In this document: positions 45,158 through 55,833 of the stretch, piece by piece | Numbering within the stretch: position 1 is the first letter of the stretch | How the letters are laid out: every line of letters starts with the position of its first letter | Notes under the pieces: model-generated | Database searches by the model: none | Told to the model about the DNA's origin: nothing | The model's input: only the letters and a program-made list of their open reading frames with translations | Program-made: the position numbers and the translations under genes | From: JBPOFY01 sp049889815 | Lineage (GTDB): Bacteria > Verrucomicrobiota > Verrucomicrobiia > Opitutales > Coraliomargaritaceae | DNA length: 64,000 bases | Direction: 5' to 3' | NCBI GenBank assembly: GCA_049889815.1 | Contig: JBMHCR010000013.1 | Span: 62,001 to 126,000 of the forward strand

Positions 45158-46291
45158 ATGGAGCAAGGTTACCAAGTCATAGCGCGTCGCTGGCGCCCGA
45201 GGCAGTTTAATGAGCTGGTAGGGCAGGATCACATCATGCAGACCCTTCGTAATGCCATCGATACCAACCGAATAGCGCATGCCTATCTCTTTGTGGGGCC
45301 ACGTGGAACGGGTAAGACCAGCACTGCGCGTTTGTTTGCCAAGGCGCTGAATGCGGAGGGTGGCCCGAGTGCGACGCCGGACAACGATTCCGAGATCAGC
45401 CAAGCGATCATGAGTGGCTCTTGCATGGACGTGATTGAGATCGATGGTGCTTCGAATAACAGCGTCGATCAGGTGCGTGATTTGCGGGACGATTGTCAGT
45501 ATGCGCCGACTCAGTGCACCTATAAAATTTATATCATCGACGAGGTGCATATGCTCTCGACCGCGGCTTTCAACGCCTTACTCAAGACGTTGGAAGAGCC
45601 GCCGGAGCATGTGAAATTTTTCTTCGCGACCACCGAAGCACACAAGGTATTGCCGACGATTGTTTCGCGTTGTCAGCGCTTTGAGTTTCGTCCGATTTCT
45701 GACAAGGTCATCGCCGGTAAGCTTGAAGAGATTTCTAAGGCGGAAGGTATTGATGTCGCCCCTGAAGCGCTCGCATCCATTTCCCGTCTGGCGAATGGCG
45801 GCATGCGGGATGCGCAATCGATCTTGGATCAGATGATTTCCTTTTGCGGAAACAAGATCGCCGAGAGCGACGTGCTCGATGTATACGGACTCGTTTCTCG
45901 CGAGCGTATTGGGGAGTTGGCCTCAGCGATTGGCGCGCTGGACTACGCTTCGATCATTGCATCGGTAGAAGCCTTTGCCTACGAGGGGCGTGATCTGTAT
46001 CGTGTTCTCCTCGATCTTGAGGCCTATGCGCGGGAGGCACTGCTCGATGCTATCGAGAAGAAGGGCGCGACGGATATGCTTGGCACCAGCTTGAGCACTG
46101 AGTCCATTATGCGTATGCTGGATGCTTTGCACCGTGGTGAAGCTTCCGTGCAGCGTGGTCTTTCTGAAAAGGCAAACTTTGAGGTGGTTCTCTTAAAGGC
46201 GGCAGAGGAATCTCGCTCACGTGCGATCGATAGCTTGATCAAACAAGTGGCGTCTGCGAGTGGCGCCACACCCGAAAAAAAAAAGCCTTAG
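45158..46291 (+). CDS. dnaX: DNA polymerase III clamp-loader subunit DnaX (gamma-length 0-frame product)
   Basis: A 377-residue AAA+ clamp-loader subunit that loads the sliding clamp. It has RRWRPRQFNELVGQ, Walker A GPRGTGKTS, Walker B IYIIDEVHML, and the SRC sensor in IVSRCQRFEFR. The zinc module (normally four Cys before DVIEIDGAS) keeps only one Cys. The 0 frame stops two codons after an A10 run (46275-46284); the -1 frame stays open to 46608. Start at the ATG 45158 rather than the GTG 45149. Domain III is present. Confidence 0.93.
   Translation: MEQGYQVIARRWRPRQFNELVGQDHIMQTLRNAIDTNRIAHAYLFVGPRGTGKTSTARLFAKALNAEGGPSATPDNDSEISQAIMSGSCMDVIEIDGASNNSVDQVRDLRDDCQYAPTQCTYKIYIIDEVHMLSTAAFNALLKTLEEPPEHVKFFFATTEAHKVLPTIVSRCQRFEFRPISDKVIAGKLEEISKAEGIDVAPEALASISRLANGGMRDAQSILDQMISFCGNKIAESDVLDVYGLVSRERIGELASAIGALDYASIIASVEAFAYEGRDLYRVLLDLEAYAREALLDAIEKKGATDMLGTSLSTESIMRMLDALHRGEASVQRGLSEKANFEVVLLKAAEESRSRAIDSLIKQVASASGATPEKKKP
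46275..46284 (+). promoter_or_regulatory. A10 slippage / programmed frameshift site in dnaX
   Basis: Ten A followed by G, read GAA AAA AAA AAG CCT TAG in frame. A -1 shift gives AAA AAA AAA GCC TTA and continues 107 codons. E. coli uses A6G and Thermus a run of A9 in the same gene. Confidence 0.75.
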
Positions 46292-46608
46292 TCGTCCCGG
46301 CATCTGAAGGTGGCGCTGCAGGCGATAATGCGCCGCAGTCTGAAACAGATACTCCCGAAGCGAGTGCGGATGATCTAGATTTGATTGCCTACGCAACGGA
46401 TATCGATGAAGGCGAGGGGATGGCTGTCGAAGAAGCGCCGGCAGGTGCGGTTGATGAGCTTTTGAATGCTTCGAAGCCGGTAGCGTCGCTCTCGATCGAT
46501 GCAGCGCAGCGCAAAATCGGGGCAGATATTCTCACTGTTTTAGACGAAAAGTTTAAAGGTAAACTCACTGAGGTCCGCCATCCGGACGCGTTGGATCGTC
46601 TGTTTTAG
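46276..46608 (+). CDS. dnaX: DnaX tau-type C-terminal extension, reached by -1 shift
   Basis: Open frame -1 to dnaX, contiguous with the A10 run and free of stops for 110 codons. It starts KKKALVVPASEGG, passes an acidic/Ala-rich linker, and ends with a basic helical segment, SIDAAQRKIGADILTVLDEKFKGK, then HPDALDRLF. It has no convincing own start at the beginning, so it is read as the tail of a longer product of about 483 residues. In E. coli the tau tail binds DnaB and polymerase alpha; here it is much shorter (about 107 versus 215 residues). Confidence 0.72.
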   Translation, partial: KKKALVVPASEGGAAGDNAPQSETDTPEASADDLDLIAYATDIDEGEGMAVEEAPAGAVDELLNASKPVASLSIDAAQRKIGADILTVLDEKFKGKLTEVRHPDALDRLF

Positions 46609-46675
46609 ACAGCAGTTACCGCCTACGGCTTGCGTGATTCGGGAACAAGTGCAGATTCTTTTGTGTCTATTCAGT

Positions 46676-47308
46676 ATGCACCAACGTTCTCAACGACTTA
46701 CATCCTTTCTCTCTATCTGCCTCATTCTACTCTTGGGAGGCGCTTTCATTACTTTTGCGATGCCTGAAAAACCATCACCTCCAAAACCGACCGACGTAGA
46801 TGTAAACGAATGCGTTTCTGCTTGTGGTCTGCCCTCACACGTAGATCTCAGTGGCGACGGTTTTCCGGTAAAGCGCACCGAAGCAGGATGGCGGGAGCGA
46901 TTGACCGACCTTCAATACAAGGTCACCCGTGAGCAAGGCACGGAGCGTCCATTTACCAACGAATATCACGACAACAAAAGGATCGGTCTCTACCGCTGTA
47001 TTGGGTGCGATACGCCACTTTTTAGCAGCACCGATAAATTTGACTCCGGCACCGGTTGGCCGAGCTTTACCCAACCGATTGATAAACGCACCCTCGGCGA
47101 ACACCGTGACACCAGCTACGGCATGGTGCGCACAGAGGTGCACTGCGCTGTTTGTGGCTCCCATCAAGGGCATGTCTTTCCGGATGGCCCCGAGCCGACT
47201 GGTCTTCGCTATTGTATCAACTCAGCCTCGCTGAGCTTCGATGAGACCGAAACTGAAGAAGAGGTGAAGGCCTTGGTCGAAGCGTGGTACAAGCAGGACG
47301 AAGTGTAA
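46676..47308 (+). CDS. msrB: Exported peptide-methionine (R)-S-oxide reductase
   Basis: A 210-residue MsrB with an N-terminal membrane anchor or signal (about 8-28), so periplasmic repair of oxidised methionine is expected. The catalytic domain starts near 75 with ERLTDLQYKVTREQGTERPF. It has zinc Cys pairs CIGC and CAVC, GTGWPSF, and the catalytic Cys in RYCINSASL. The start 46676 gives a clean hydrophobic N-terminus; the longer frame is less likely. A Cys-containing segment before the domain (NECVSAC) is unusual and may be the resolving Cys. Confidence 0.9.
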   Translation: MHQRSQRLTSFLSICLILLLGGAFITFAMPEKPSPPKPTDVDVNECVSACGLPSHVDLSGDGFPVKRTEAGWRERLTDLQYKVTREQGTERPFTNEYHDNKRIGLYRCIGCDTPLFSSTDKFDSGTGWPSFTQPIDKRTLGEHRDTSYGMVRTEVHCAVCGSHQGHVFPDGPEPTGLRYCINSASLSFDETETEEEVKALVEAWYKQDEV

Positions 47309-47372
47309 ACTGTCATGGAATTGATACCTTTTCGGTCTTCCTTTCTGAGTGGCGAAGGGTTAAATAGCTAGC

Positions 47373-48821
47373 ATGTCTTCGATTTTGAACCATTCTTCTC
47401 GTCGCCAATTTTTAAAAGGAGCTGGTCTCGCCAGTGCCGCCACAGCGCTCACTGCCCGCACGAGTATCGCGAAGACCGATTCTTCTGCCGCTCTGGGGCA
47501 GCCGCAAAGAGCGAAAAATCTGATTTTCCTCGTCGCCGACGGTATGTGTAACGGCACGCTTGCACTTGCGCATCACTGGAACGTCAAAAATCGCGACGAA
47601 AAACTGAACTGGATGCAGCTCTACGGGCGTGACGGATTGAGCCGCGCGTTTATGGAGACTCGTTCTGCGAGCTCGCCGGTTACGGACTCGGCGGCTGCAG
47701 CCAGCGCATGGGGAAGTGGACAACGTGTCTATAATGGCACTATCAATTTTTCAACTGAGGGCAAGCAGCTCACACCGATCTACACCTATGCCAGAGCCGC
47801 TGGAAAGGCCACGGGCTTAGTCACCACTTGCACGACCACGCATGCGACACCTGCGGGCTTTGTGGCAAATGTAAAAAGCCGGGGGGACGAAAAGGCGATT
47901 GCAAAGCAATATCTCGAACGCGATGTCGATGTGATTCTCGGCGGCGGCGTTGGGCAGTATAAATATGCTGAATCTGAAAAGGACGGTGTGGTTCAACCTG
48001 CGGGCAATCTGTTTCCTGATTTCGAAGCCAAGGGTTACACTATCGCGAGAAATCGGAGTGATCTTAAGCGAGCAAAAGGCAGCAAGAAACTGCTCGGCTT
48101 GTTTTCACGTGGACACATCCCATACGCGATCGATCGCAAGAACGACGACGCTCTGAGTGAGGTGCCAAGTCTTCCTGAAATGTTCGAAGCAGCACTCGCA
48201 GCTCTCAGCGGCGCAAAGGATGGCTTCGTGCTGCAGGTTGAGGGTGGACGTGTGGACCATGCCGGTCATGCCAACGATGCGGCGACGATTCTTCACGAGC
48301 AACTTGAATTCGACGACTGTATTCCGATCGCGCTTGAGTTTGTTGAGAACAACCCTGATACGCTACTGATCGTCACGACCGACCACGGAACTGGTGGTTG
48401 CCAGCTTGACGGTAAAGGTAAAGCTTATGCTGAAAGTGATCCGGCGCTGGATGCGATTAATAGCATTAGCCAAAGTTTTGAGTGGTTAGAGGCACGTTTT
48501 AGGAAGATTGGAAAGTTCGACGCGCAGGTTTTTGAAGACGCGATTGGAATCAAGCCAACTCAGCAGCAAGCAGAGCGAATCGATCAAGCACTCAATGATC
48601 CGGAGATGAAGTATCTATCGAGTTTCATGACTGGAGTCTTCGAGGCGCAGCTTTGGCAGAAAACCGCTGTTGGCTTCACGTCAAATAATCACACTTCTGA
48701 GTGCGTCGAACTACTCGCATTCGGTCCTGGGTCTGAGGCGATTTCACATTTTATCGAAAACCGTGAACTGTTTGGCTATGTGACCGATGCACTTGGCTTG
48801 ACGATCGGATCTGAACAGTGA
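47373..48821 (+). CDS. Tat-exported alkaline phosphatase
   Basis: A 482-residue phosphomonoesterase of the PhoA superfamily. The twin-arginine signal SRRQFLKGAG is at 9-18 with a following hydrophobic stretch. Metal sites: LVADGMCNG, nucleophile Ser in SSPVTDSAAAASAWGSG, QVEGGRVDHAGHAND (His/Asp ligands) and VTTDHGTGG. Ends with a conserved His in SNNHTSECVELLAFGPG. Folded export with metals is typical for this group. Overlaps slyX by 4 nt. Confidence 0.92.
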   Translation: MSSILNHSSRRQFLKGAGLASAATALTARTSIAKTDSSAALGQPQRAKNLIFLVADGMCNGTLALAHHWNVKNRDEKLNWMQLYGRDGLSRAFMETRSASSPVTDSAAAASAWGSGQRVYNGTINFSTEGKQLTPIYTYARAAGKATGLVTTCTTTHATPAGFVANVKSRGDEKAIAKQYLERDVDVILGGGVGQYKYAESEKDGVVQPAGNLFPDFEAKGYTIARNRSDLKRAKGSKKLLGLFSRGHIPYAIDRKNDDALSEVPSLPEMFEAALAALSGAKDGFVLQVEGGRVDHAGHANDAATILHEQLEFDDCIPIALEFVENNPDTLLIVTTDHGTGGCQLDGKGKAYAESDPALDAINSISQSFEWLEARFRKIGKFDAQVFEDAIGIKPTQQQAERIDQALNDPEMKYLSSFMTGVFEAQLWQKTAVGFTSNNHTSECVELLAFGPGSEAISHFIENRELFGYVTDALGLTIGSEQ

Positions 48822-49032
48822 TGTCGGATCAAGAAGAGCCATTTGCGAGCTGGTCTGACCTGGAAGCGCTGCAGAAACACCTGCGTGAGCAAGACGCGGA
48901 GATTTTCCGCTTATCGCAGCGGGTGGATTCATTGGTTCAGGCGCTGCAGATACAAAAGCTGCAGATTGAAGCACTTGCTCAAAATAGTACTGCGGGCGCC
49001 GATACTATGCCCGCCGACGAAAAGCCGCCGCA

Positions 49033-49039
<7 letters not shown>
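48818..49039 (+). CDS. slyX: SlyX-family protein
   Basis: A 73-residue coiled-coil protein. Heptads of Leu/Ile run from about 17 to 52, and the C-terminus ends in PPHY, the SlyX family hallmark. Function unknown. It overlaps the alkaline phosphatase stop (ATGA), so it is probably cotranslated, and its 3' end overlaps the convergent methyltransferase by 7 nt. Confidence 0.82.
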
Positions 49040-49734
<695 letters not shown>

Positions 49735-49775
49735 TTAAGGTGTGAGGGTTATACCGATAATGAGTTTAAGTCTTC

Positions 49776-49843
49776 GTCTTGATCTTACTCGTAAACCTAA
49801 TCGAATGGTGTTTTAGGATTAAGTTTATGAGTGCGATTAAGAC
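49776..49843. repeat. Inverted repeat of the GTCTTAATC-NNACTC type
   Basis: Arms 49776-49802 and 49817-49843 are reverse complements at 22 of 27 positions with a 14-nt spacer. Sequence type (GTCTTRATC..ACTC..TAATC) recurs at 55760-55825 and, as a degraded form, 57265-57317. It fills the gap between ubiE and the ClpX-like gene. Confidence 0.7.
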
Positions 49844-49894
49844 AGGGTGTTGTCGAACCCTACCTGTTCGTGAATCAAATTTGGCAAGCGGTTA

Positions 49895-51502
<1,608 letters not shown>

Positions 51503-51600
51503 GTTTTCAAGTTTGACAGTATTTGGGCGATCACAAGTATCGCATCCACAGTAACTTTTGACGTTTATTCATACCACAAGTTCGCCAAACATTACAGAAC

Positions 51601-51909
51601 ATGTCCAACAATCTTACAAAACGCGATATTGTCCTCGATATTTACGAAAAAACTGATTTCCCGCAAAAGGAAGTGCGCGAAACGGTTCAATTAACTCTAG
51701 ATGCAATTGCGCAGGCGCTCAGCGAGGGACGCAATGTCGAGCTCCGCAATTTCGGCGTCTTCGAGGTGCAGATTCGCAAGTCTCGCATTGGACGTAACCC
51801 AAACAAGCCTGAGACCGATGTCATCATCCCGAAGCGTGCGGTGATTAAGTTTAAGGCAGGCAAGGAGCTTAAGGCGAATCTGAAAGGTCTTGACGTCGAC
51901 GCTGAATAA
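51601..51909 (+). CDS. HU/IHF-family DNA-binding protein
   Basis: A 102-residue nucleoid protein. It has LTKRDIVLDIYEKTDFPQKE, the dimer core VELRNFGVFEVQIRKSR, and the DNA-bending arm GRNPNKPETDVIIPKRAVIKFKAGKELK with the intercalating Pro (shown in part: GRNPNKPET). Closest in pattern to integration host factor subunits, but a lone HU-like role is equally possible. Confidence 0.92.
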   Translation: MSNNLTKRDIVLDIYEKTDFPQKEVRETVQLTLDAIAQALSEGRNVELRNFGVFEVQIRKSRIGRNPNKPETDVIIPKRAVIKFKAGKELKANLKGLDVDAE

Positions 51910-51971
51910 GCGCCTGTCTCGTAGCGCTTTGCGCATCTTTATCGAGTCCTTGATCAGGGAGATCAGCCGTT

Positions 51972-53309
51972 ATGCAGTTTGAATCACTACCTGGGTTTCG
52001 CGAATTCTACCCCGACGCCTGTGTGCGCCGAGGTTATATTTTCGACCAGTGGCGCAAAGTAGCCCGTGCGTTTAGCTTCTCGGAATATGACGCTCCTGTG
52101 CTTGAACCGTTAGAACTCTACATAGAGAAATCTGGCGAGGAAATTGTAGGGCAGTTGTTCAATTTTGAGGACCGCGGCGGCCGCGCTGTGGCCATGCGTC
52201 CGGAAATGACACCCTCGCTGGCGCGTTTAGTCGGTGCCAAGGCGAATGGTCTTAAGCGCCCGATCAAATGGTTCAATATCGGTGAACATTATCGCTACGA
52301 GCGTCCACAGAAGGGCCGCTTGCGGGCGTTTTATCAATACAACGTAGACATTTTTGGTGAAGCGGGACCGGCCGCGGACGCCGAGCTGATCGCCCTTTTG
52401 GTGCAAGCGTTGCAGGCCTTTGGGCTCGGTCTCAGCGATTTTAAGCTGCGCTTGAGCGACCGAGATTTGTGGTTGCTGATGCTTTCGGCCGAAGGGCTTG
52501 ACGAGGCAGCGAGCGCCGCCGTGCTCGGCGTCGTCGATAAACTTGAGCGCATGGATCGCGAGAAAGTGGTCGAAAAGCTGCAGCCAATCGTTGGCGAGGC
52601 TGCTGCCAAATTTCTTGAACGTATCGAGAGCTTCATAGCGATTCGTGATTTTGAGACCCTGAGGAGCTACATGTGTGAGCTCGCTGTCGAAGGTGATATT
52701 TTCGAACAGATTGACGAGCGCCTAAACGACTGGGAGTTTTTGCTAGGGCGTTTAAAGGCTGCGGGAGCTGTGGAGTATGTGCAAATCGATCTAGGTATCG
52801 TTCGCGGTTTGGCCTATTATACTGGATTTGTTTTTGAGGCGTTTGAAGCAAGCGGTGCTGGTCGTGCACTCGCTGGCGGTGGACGCTACGACGCGCTGGT
52901 TAAGAAGCTCGGCGGGCCGGATATGCCGGCGGTCGGCTTTGCTATGGGCGATGTCACACTCGCCGATCTGCTCGAGAGCAAGGGCCTGCTATCTGACTAC
53001 GTGCAGTCTCCGGAGTTTATCGTGATCATTGGTGGCGCTGAAGCCCGTGATGCCGCGATGACAGATGCCGCTAAGATTCGTAGCCTTGGCTACAGCCTTG
53101 ATTATCCGCTCAAGGATCAGTCCTTCGGTAAGCAGTTCAAGGAAGCGAATCAAAAGGGTGCTCGCTTCGCGTTGATCTACGGTTCCGATGAGATCGAAAA
53201 GGGTGTCTTCAAGGTGCGCGATTTTGCTAGCGGCGTAGAACAGGAGTTTCCGCGCGATCAGGTCGAGAAGGTCATACCGGAACTCACTCAGTTCGGTCTG
53301 AGCGAGTAG
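51972..53309 (+). CDS. hisS: Histidine-tRNA ligase
   Basis: A 445-residue class II aminoacyl-tRNA synthetase. Motif 1 region GFREFYPDACVRRGYIF, histidine-binding RPEMTPSLARL, motif 2 FNIGEHYRYERPQKGRLRAFYQYNVDIFG (in parts: EHYRYERPQKGRLRAFYQ, NVDIFG), HisA motif RGLAYYTGFVFE and motif 3 AVGFAMGD. The C-terminal anticodon-binding domain (about 355-445) is complete. It is of the shorter-gap type found in several phyla. Preceded by the HU/IHF gene at 62 nt. Confidence 0.93.
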   Translation: MQFESLPGFREFYPDACVRRGYIFDQWRKVARAFSFSEYDAPVLEPLELYIEKSGEEIVGQLFNFEDRGGRAVAMRPEMTPSLARLVGAKANGLKRPIKWFNIGEHYRYERPQKGRLRAFYQYNVDIFGEAGPAADAELIALLVQALQAFGLGLSDFKLRLSDRDLWLLMLSAEGLDEAASAAVLGVVDKLERMDREKVVEKLQPIVGEAAAKFLERIESFIAIRDFETLRSYMCELAVEGDIFEQIDERLNDWEFLLGRLKAAGAVEYVQIDLGIVRGLAYYTGFVFEAFEASGAGRALAGGGRYDALVKKLGGPDMPAVGFAMGDVTLADLLESKGLLSDYVQSPEFIVIIGGAEARDAAMTDAAKIRSLGYSLDYPLKDQSFGKQFKEANQKGARFALIYGSDEIEKGVFKVRDFASGVEQEFPRDQVEKVIPELTQFGLSE

Positions 53310-53490
53310 GGAATTGTATCGGTCTAGGCCCTAGAGTGCCTTGTCTAAGGGCGTGTTTCCGAGTATCTGCGTCCCATCTGTCTTTCAGCAGATCTGTATT
53401 ATAGATCACCAGTTATAGAAATTGTTCTGCCAGTAATTATTGTTACGCCATCTCCGCTGCGCTTCGTCTGCCATATTTATACATTTAGGC

Positions 53491-53510
53491 GGGCGCGCGA
53501 AACGCGTCCC
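53491..53510. repeat. REP-like palindrome
   Basis: GGGCGCGCGAAACGCGTCCC: stem GGGCGCG against CGCGTCCC with one bulge. It resembles the palindromic arms before fmt (33073-33147). Confidence 0.55.
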
Positions 53511-53562
53511 TCCATTTTAATCTGTGGCTATCTGCGGTTTAAAATCTAGGCTAGCTCTAGGC

Positions 53563-53594
53563 ACAAAAAAAGCCCGCAGTTAAGTGCAAGCTTT
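53563..53594 (-). terminator. Imperfect terminator of the sugar-acid operon
   Basis: AAAGCCCGCA (53569-53578) pairs with TGCAAGCTTT (53585-53594) with two internal mismatches; the left A-run gives a U-tract for the minus strand, 20 nt after the last gene. Confidence 0.6.
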
Positions 53595-53614
53595 AGGAAT
53601 GAATATTGTTTCAA

Positions 53615-54703
53615 TTACTCAGCTTTGAAGCTGTTTAGATCCCAAGTGGCTTGGCCGCATTCTTCGGCGATTTCGTTGAAGGCGTTGATCTCGGCTTCAG
53701 AGAAGAGTAGGCCGTCTGCTTTGACGACGCGCTCGGCCCATTGGGCCTCAAGCTGGCCTGGGAGGAGGCACTTTTCATTGCCGTGCCCGAGGATGTCTTC
53801 GATTATAGCTTTGACGTTTGCTGCTTGATCGCGGCCTTGTGCAAAAGCACCGCCGTTCATTGCGTCCGGGTGAATGACTTGAAAGTAGAAAGCTGGTGTG
53901 CGTTTTTCGCCTTCCGGGATTTCGCGGCTGCGAAGTGTTGGCAAGCTGCCGCCTATGAAGCCAGCAACGATTTCGTTGATGAGGCTGAGTCCGTAGCCCT
54001 TGTGTGCGCCGAAGGGAACGAGGGCGTTTACCTTGTTGGCATCGGTAGTCGGGTTGCCGTCTTTATCGACTGCTGCATTTGGAGGCAGTGCAGCACCTTC
54101 GCGTTGAAATTGTTGCACGCGCCCCATAGCGATGACGGAGGTTGCCCAGTCGATCACGATAGGGAAACCGACTGCGTCGGTGGTCGGGAAGCCCCAGCTG
54201 TGTGGGTTGGTGCCGAGGGTTGGGAATTTACCCATGAAAGGAACCACTTCAGCGAGTGCAGCAGTGCAGTTGGTGTAGGCGATGTAGCCGCGCTTTGCGG
54301 CTTCCATTACATAGCCACCACCCCAAAGGTAGTGGAAGGCGTTGTCCACAGAGACCTGGCCGATGCCATACTTATCGGCGAGTTCGATGGCGCGGTCGAT
54401 TGCCTCGTAGGCGGTTGCCTGACCTAGCTTCTTGTTGGCATTCCAGATTTCACTGGCCTCGAAACGGCAGGTTTTTTTCTCAATTTCAACTGCCGGTGTG
54501 CAACCGCCAGTTGCGCTACCGAAGAGGTGGTCGAGGTGGAGTGCTTTGATAGCATTGTGAGTGCGAATACCGTGATGCGATGCAAAAGCTGAGAAGCGTG
54601 CTGCTTGTGCGGCTTCGCCGGCAGTGTATCCGCGATGTTGATACGCAGCTGCAACAAGTGCGTCGTGCTGCTCTTGTGGGACGATGTAGAATTTTTCGGA
54701 CAT
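53615..54703 (-). CDS. Malate/L-sulfolactate/L-lactate dehydrogenase-family (Ldh_2) oxidoreductase
   Basis: A 362-residue NAD(P)-dependent 2-hydroxyacid dehydrogenase of the Ldh_2 fold, the family with AllD, YiaK and sulfolactate dehydrogenase. Motifs: FASHHGIRTHNAIKAL (substrate His), SVDNAFHYLWGG, and GAHKGYGLSLINEIVAG, with a Gly-rich FPTLGTNPHSWGFP block. Last gene of the minus-strand operon with uxaC. A role in oxidising or reducing a sugar-acid-derived 2-keto acid is inferred; the exact substrate is not assignable. Confidence 0.85.
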   Translation of the reverse strand: MSEKFYIVPQEQHDALVAAAYQHRGYTAGEAAQAARFSAFASHHGIRTHNAIKALHLDHLFGSATGGCTPAVEIEKKTCRFEASEIWNANKKLGQATAYEAIDRAIELADKYGIGQVSVDNAFHYLWGGGYVMEAAKRGYIAYTNCTAALAEVVPFMGKFPTLGTNPHSWGFPTTDAVGFPIVIDWATSVIAMGRVQQFQREGAALPPNAAVDKDGNPTTDANKVNALVPFGAHKGYGLSLINEIVAGFIGGSLPTLRSREIPEGEKRTPAFYFQVIHPDAMNGGAFAQGRDQAANVKAIIEDILGHGNEKCLLPGQLEAQWAERVVKADGLLFSEAEINAFNEIAEECGQATWDLNSFKAE

Positions 54704-54729
54704 TTTCTAAAGTGGGTAGTGGATAGTGA

Positions 54730-54748
54730 CCCTTCGACAGGCTCAGGG
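54730..54748 (-). repeat. CCCTTCGACAGGCTCAGGG-type dispersed repeat
   Basis: CCCTTCGACAGGCTCAGGG lies in the 60-nt gap between the two dehydrogenase genes, next to AGTGGGTAGTGGA (54711-54723), a motif shared with 32164-32176. This 19-mer type is widespread in intergenic regions of many bacteria. Confidence 0.55.
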
Positions 54749-54763
54749 CAGGGAAGTGAGTAG

Positions 54764-55741
54764 TTACATTAAAGCTGCGGGTGGGTCGACTTCGTTGACT
54801 TGTGCGAGGGCTTTTTCGCCCTTGAGTAGGTTGACGAGGTTCTGTGTGGCCATACCGGCTTGGCGTTGCACGGACTCGTAGGTGCGTGAGCCAACGTGTG
54901 GTGTGATAATGCAATTCTTTGCACCGAGAAGCGGGTGATCGGCAGGGGGTGGTTCCTGATCGAGGACGTCGGCACCGTAGCCTCCGAGTTTGCCGCTTTC
55001 GAGCGCTGCGGCGATGTCAGTTGTGTTGGTGAGCTCACCACGACCACAATTGATGAGTGTCGCGCCGTCTTTCATGAGCTCGATCGTTTCGGCGCGAATC
55101 ATATCGCGGGTTTCTTCGGTCAAGTTAGTGTGCAGGGAAACAATGTCGCTGTTTTTGAGCACCTCGTTCACGTCAGCTGCGCGCTCGATGTTTTGCTCCT
55201 CGGCGAACGCTTCTGGCCAGTAGAGATCGTAGCCGATACACTTCATGCCAAAGGCATTGGCGCGGATGGCAACTTCACGACCGATACGACCGAGACCGAT
55301 AATGCCGATGGTCTTGCCCATGATTTCGTGCCCCGTGATGCGCTTCCAGCCTCCCGCTGCTGTGGCGTTGGCTTGCTCCATGAGATTCTTGTTCAGTGCG
55401 AGCAGTAGCATGAAGACATGCTCGGAAACGGTGGTGTGATTCACACCTGGGCAGAAGCTAACAGGGATCTTCTTTTCGGTGGCATATGCGACATCGATCT
55501 TGTCGACGCCGATGCCGTATTTGGCGATGATCTTGAGCTTCGGCAAAGACTTGTCGATCACGGCTTGGGTGATCTCGTCGTCGCCGCAGAGGAAAGCGTC
55601 GAAGTCGCCGGCGAGTTCGAGCATCTGTGCCTCGGAGAGTGGGCCGCGCTCACAAACGATTTCAGCGCCGGTGCTTTCGAGCTGTGCGTGGTGATCGCCC
55701 GGGCAATCCTGGTAGGAGGTGGTAGTTAGGAGGATTTTCAT
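54764..55741 (-). CDS. D-isomer-specific 2-hydroxyacid dehydrogenase
   Basis: A 325-residue NAD-dependent dehydrogenase of the SerA/GhrB fold. Motifs: KYGIGVDKIDVA, NAD-binding GLGRIGREVAIRA (about 149-161), catalytic Arg in INCGRGEL, Glu in DQEPPP, and His in ITPHVGSRT. No ACT domain, so not classical SerA. It is in the uxaC operon, so reduction of a 2-keto sugar acid such as 2-keto-3-deoxygluconate-derived or hydroxypyruvate-like substrate is plausible but inferred. Confidence 0.88.
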   Translation of the reverse strand: MKILLTTTSYQDCPGDHHAQLESTGAEIVCERGPLSEAQMLELAGDFDAFLCGDDEITQAVIDKSLPKLKIIAKYGIGVDKIDVAYATEKKIPVSFCPGVNHTTVSEHVFMLLLALNKNLMEQANATAAGGWKRITGHEIMGKTIGIIGLGRIGREVAIRANAFGMKCIGYDLYWPEAFAEEQNIERAADVNEVLKNSDIVSLHTNLTEETRDMIRAETIELMKDGATLINCGRGELTNTTDIAAALESGKLGGYGADVLDQEPPPADHPLLGAKNCIITPHVGSRTYESVQRQAGMATQNLVNLLKGEKALAQVNEVDPPAALM

Positions 55742-55759
55742 AGTGGTCTTAGTCTCACT

Positions 55760-55825
55760 CTTAATCGTAATCTTACTCTCTCAAATCACTCGTCGAATAA
55801 GATAAGGAGTAGGATTAGGATTAAG
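55760..55825. repeat. Inverted repeat in the gap between uxaC and the 2-hydroxyacid dehydrogenase
   Basis: CTTAATCGTAATCTTACTC (55760-55778) and GAGTAGGATTAGGATTAAG (55807-55825) are reverse complements at 17 of 19 bases. Same sequence type as 49776-49843. Confidence 0.65.
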
Positions 55826-55833
55826 ACAGGTCG

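Larger units (their letters stand above)
53310..53614. other. 305-nt gap between hisS and the dehydrogenase gene
   Basis: No gene seen. It contains a REP-like palindrome (53491-53510) and the terminator of the sugar-acid operon (53563-53594). The phrase TCTGTGGCTATCTGCGGTTT at 53521 looks like a fragment of a dispersed intergenic sequence. Confidence 0.6.
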
